From assembly GCA_029858565.1 (NCBI GenBank), contig JAOUEV010000031.1, forward strand, positions 1-40,532: a stretch of 40,532 nucleotides of DNA. The letters run 5' to 3'. This DNA comes from Nitrospirota bacterium. GTDB taxonomy: Bacteria > Nitrospirota > UBA9217. A program made the translations under genes and the position numbers. The notes under the pieces are model-generated. The model saw nothing but the letters and a program-made list of their open reading frames with translations, was not told the origin of the DNA and did not search any database. Every line of letters starts with the position of its first letter. Positions within the stretch are counted from its first letter, which is position 1. Positions 39,367 to 40,532 of this stretch are shown piece after piece.

Positions 39367-40532
39367 CTATTTTTTCTTATGGCAATAGCCGCACAGATCG
39401 GTCTCGCGGGTGACGCCGAAGGCCAGAAGATACTTTGTTTCAGCGCTGTGCGGTGAATGGCAGCTGATGCAGGAAAGCTTCCTGCCGGGCCGCAGCGGAT
39501 CCCTGACGTTCCTGGTGGGATGGCTGACGCCATGTACAAATCCCGCGATCACATGGACATCCGATGCTTTTTCCCGGTGGCAGGTCGTGCAGAGCTCCCA
39601 TGATCTTAGGCGGGTCCATGCTGAATGATCGCTGCCATGGGGATCATGACAGAGATTGCAGTACCCGGAATCCACCGGACCGTGCCGGAAAGGCATGGAC
39701 ATGACATCGCTATGACATTTCTCGCAGGTTTCCGGAACGGTCAGTCCGTTCTTGGCAGGCTTCAGGGGATCGATATCCCGGGTTTCCTCCTGCCGTCCGG
39801 CAGTGTAGGCAAGCCGGACCGCGGAGTTGATAGTCGCTGCCGTCCCTGCCGACTTTTTGACAACATAGGAAAGCGTCTCTTGATATTCTCCCGAGGGATC
39901 GCCAAGCTGCCAACGCAGCTCATCGCCTTGTACCTGCGGTTCCCTGACCGCCCCGCGGAGGATACCGCTCCCCTTCACATACTGCATTCCTTTGGGAAGC
40001 CTCTCAACGATCTTGAGGTTCTTGACACCAGCTGCCTTGCTGCTATAGGACACATTGATGATGATCTTTTCGCGATCCGCAAGAAGGGGCAGTTTCAGGC
40101 TGTTTCGCACCTGGACATCAGGAGGATAGGCAACCAACTCGATCCGGTTATTGACAATGCGGTTCTCTTTCGTCGTATTCGGTACTTTGGGAAGGGCCGC
40201 TCCCATCCCCGCGACAACGATCCTATTCTTGCCGGTGATGCCGTAGGATGCAATAAGCCGGGATATCGCGCGGGCCCGTGCGATGGTAAGCTTTTGCAGG
40301 TCTTGAGTACCTTTTTTCTTTTTCCCCTTCTCACTGGGGAAAACCGCATCATCCACATGTGCCTCAATCCGCACTTTGTCAGCCGGATTAAGCTTAAGAT
40401 GCTCGAGCAACCCTCGAAAGAGTTCCTGTTCACGTTCTTTACGCTTTTTTATTTCCATGTCCCGGGCATTCTTTCGTTCCTGATACTTTGCCCGGTCGGC
40501 CCTATTCTTCGGCTTCGGCACCAACGGCACAT
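39367..40532 (-). CDS. Multihaem c-type cytochrome with OmpA-like and DUF11-like domains (5' end beyond window)
   Basis: The visible 387 residues run off the right edge, so the N-terminus and any signal peptide are missing. The first 130 residues contain a basic coiled stretch and an OmpA-like peptidoglycan-binding pattern (LTIARARAISRLIASYGI; NRIVNNRIELVAYP). The middle resembles a DUF11 or Ig-like domain (IINVSYSSKAAGVKNLKIVE; LPKGMQYVKGSG). The last 130 residues hold five CXXCH haem-binding sites (CEKCH, CNLCH, CTTCH, CISCH, CGYCH), with the paired spacing of doubled-CXXCH cytochromes. It probably anchors to the cell wall and transfers electrons in the periplasm. It is the first visible gene of the NHL-NHL-kup-kup operon. 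Confidence 0.88.
   Translation of the reverse strand, partial: VPLVPKPKNRADRAKYQERKNARDMEIKKRKEREQELFRGLLEHLKLNPADKVRIEAHVDDAVFPSEKGKKKKGTQDLQKLTIARARAISRLIASYGITGKNRIVVAGMGAALPKVPNTTKENRIVNNRIELVAYPPDVQVRNSLKLPLLADREKIIINVSYSSKAAGVKNLKIVERLPKGMQYVKGSGILRGAVREPQVQGDELRWQLGDPSGEYQETLSYVVKKSAGTAATINSAVRLAYTAGRQEETRDIDPLKPAKNGLTVPETCEKCHSDVMSMPFRHGPVDSGYCNLCHDPHGSDHSAWTRLRSWELCTTCHREKASDVHVIAGFVHGVSHPTRNVRDPLRPGRKLSCISCHSPHSAETKYLLAFGVTRETDLCGYCHKKK

Overview
This 40.5 kb window comes from a Gram-negative, anaerobic-type bacterium, probably Nitrospirota or a Desulfobacterota-like lineage. The evidence is an anaerobic (early cobalt insertion) cobalamin operon with a BzaF/ThiC-type lower-ligand enzyme, multihaem c-type cytochrome and NHL lipoproteins, and short heptanucleotide repeats read through as peptides such as SAECGVR. 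The lineage is inferred from gene content and was not tested by a search. Almost every gene lies on the minus strand; the one clear plus-strand gene is an aminotransferase at 27846-29036.

Positions 1-2280 hold SAM-cycle genes: the 5' part of ahcY behind an S-adenosylhomocysteine riboswitch, and metK behind a good sigma-70 promoter. Positions 2363-22982 are a long, tightly overlapping operon running right to left. It starts at a promoter (22954-22982) and passes two tandem cobalamin riboswitches separated by an intrinsic terminator. It then encodes a BzaF/ThiC paralogue, CobT, CbiP, CbiB, CbiA, a CbiX-CbiC fusion, the CbiMNQO cobalt importer, the adenosyltransferase CobO, CbiD, CbiET, CbiL, CbiF and a CbiG-CbiH fusion. 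The tail holds a BPL_N/amidotransferase-like protein of unknown role, the tiny zinc protein YacG (not long enough for usual ORF cut-offs) and a zinc-ribbon membrane protein. Together these cover cobalt uptake, corrin ring synthesis from sirohydrochlorin, adenosylation, amidation and lower-ligand activation. I see no CbiJ/CobK reductase and no CobU or CobS in the window.

Positions 23006-30564 are a regulatory and accessory region: a degenerate receiver-GGDEF protein, a CheY-like regulator, a NarL/LuxR-type response regulator, an exported beta-barrel-like protein, the aminotransferase, and a helix-turn-helix plus DnaJ-type zinc-finger gene pair. The exported protein and the HTH pair share a nearly identical promoter element: the inverted repeat CTACCC-N4-GGGTAG centred at -41.5 from the predicted start in both, which looks like a class II activator site.

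Positions 30753-40532 hold an inositol-monophosphatase-family gene overlapping uvrC, then an apparent operon (read right to left) of an OmpA-like/multihaem cytochrome, two NHL beta-propeller lipoproteins and two tandem Kup potassium transporters, joined by 4-nt overlaps.

The most unusual signal is a set of at least 18 short arrays of 7-bp units in two families. They sit in linkers, loops and signal peptides of the cobalamin genes, between metK and ahcY, and inside one riboswitch. They are apparently absent to the right of 22.6 kb. The units are open in all six frames, so they can sit in coding DNA without introducing a stop codon.
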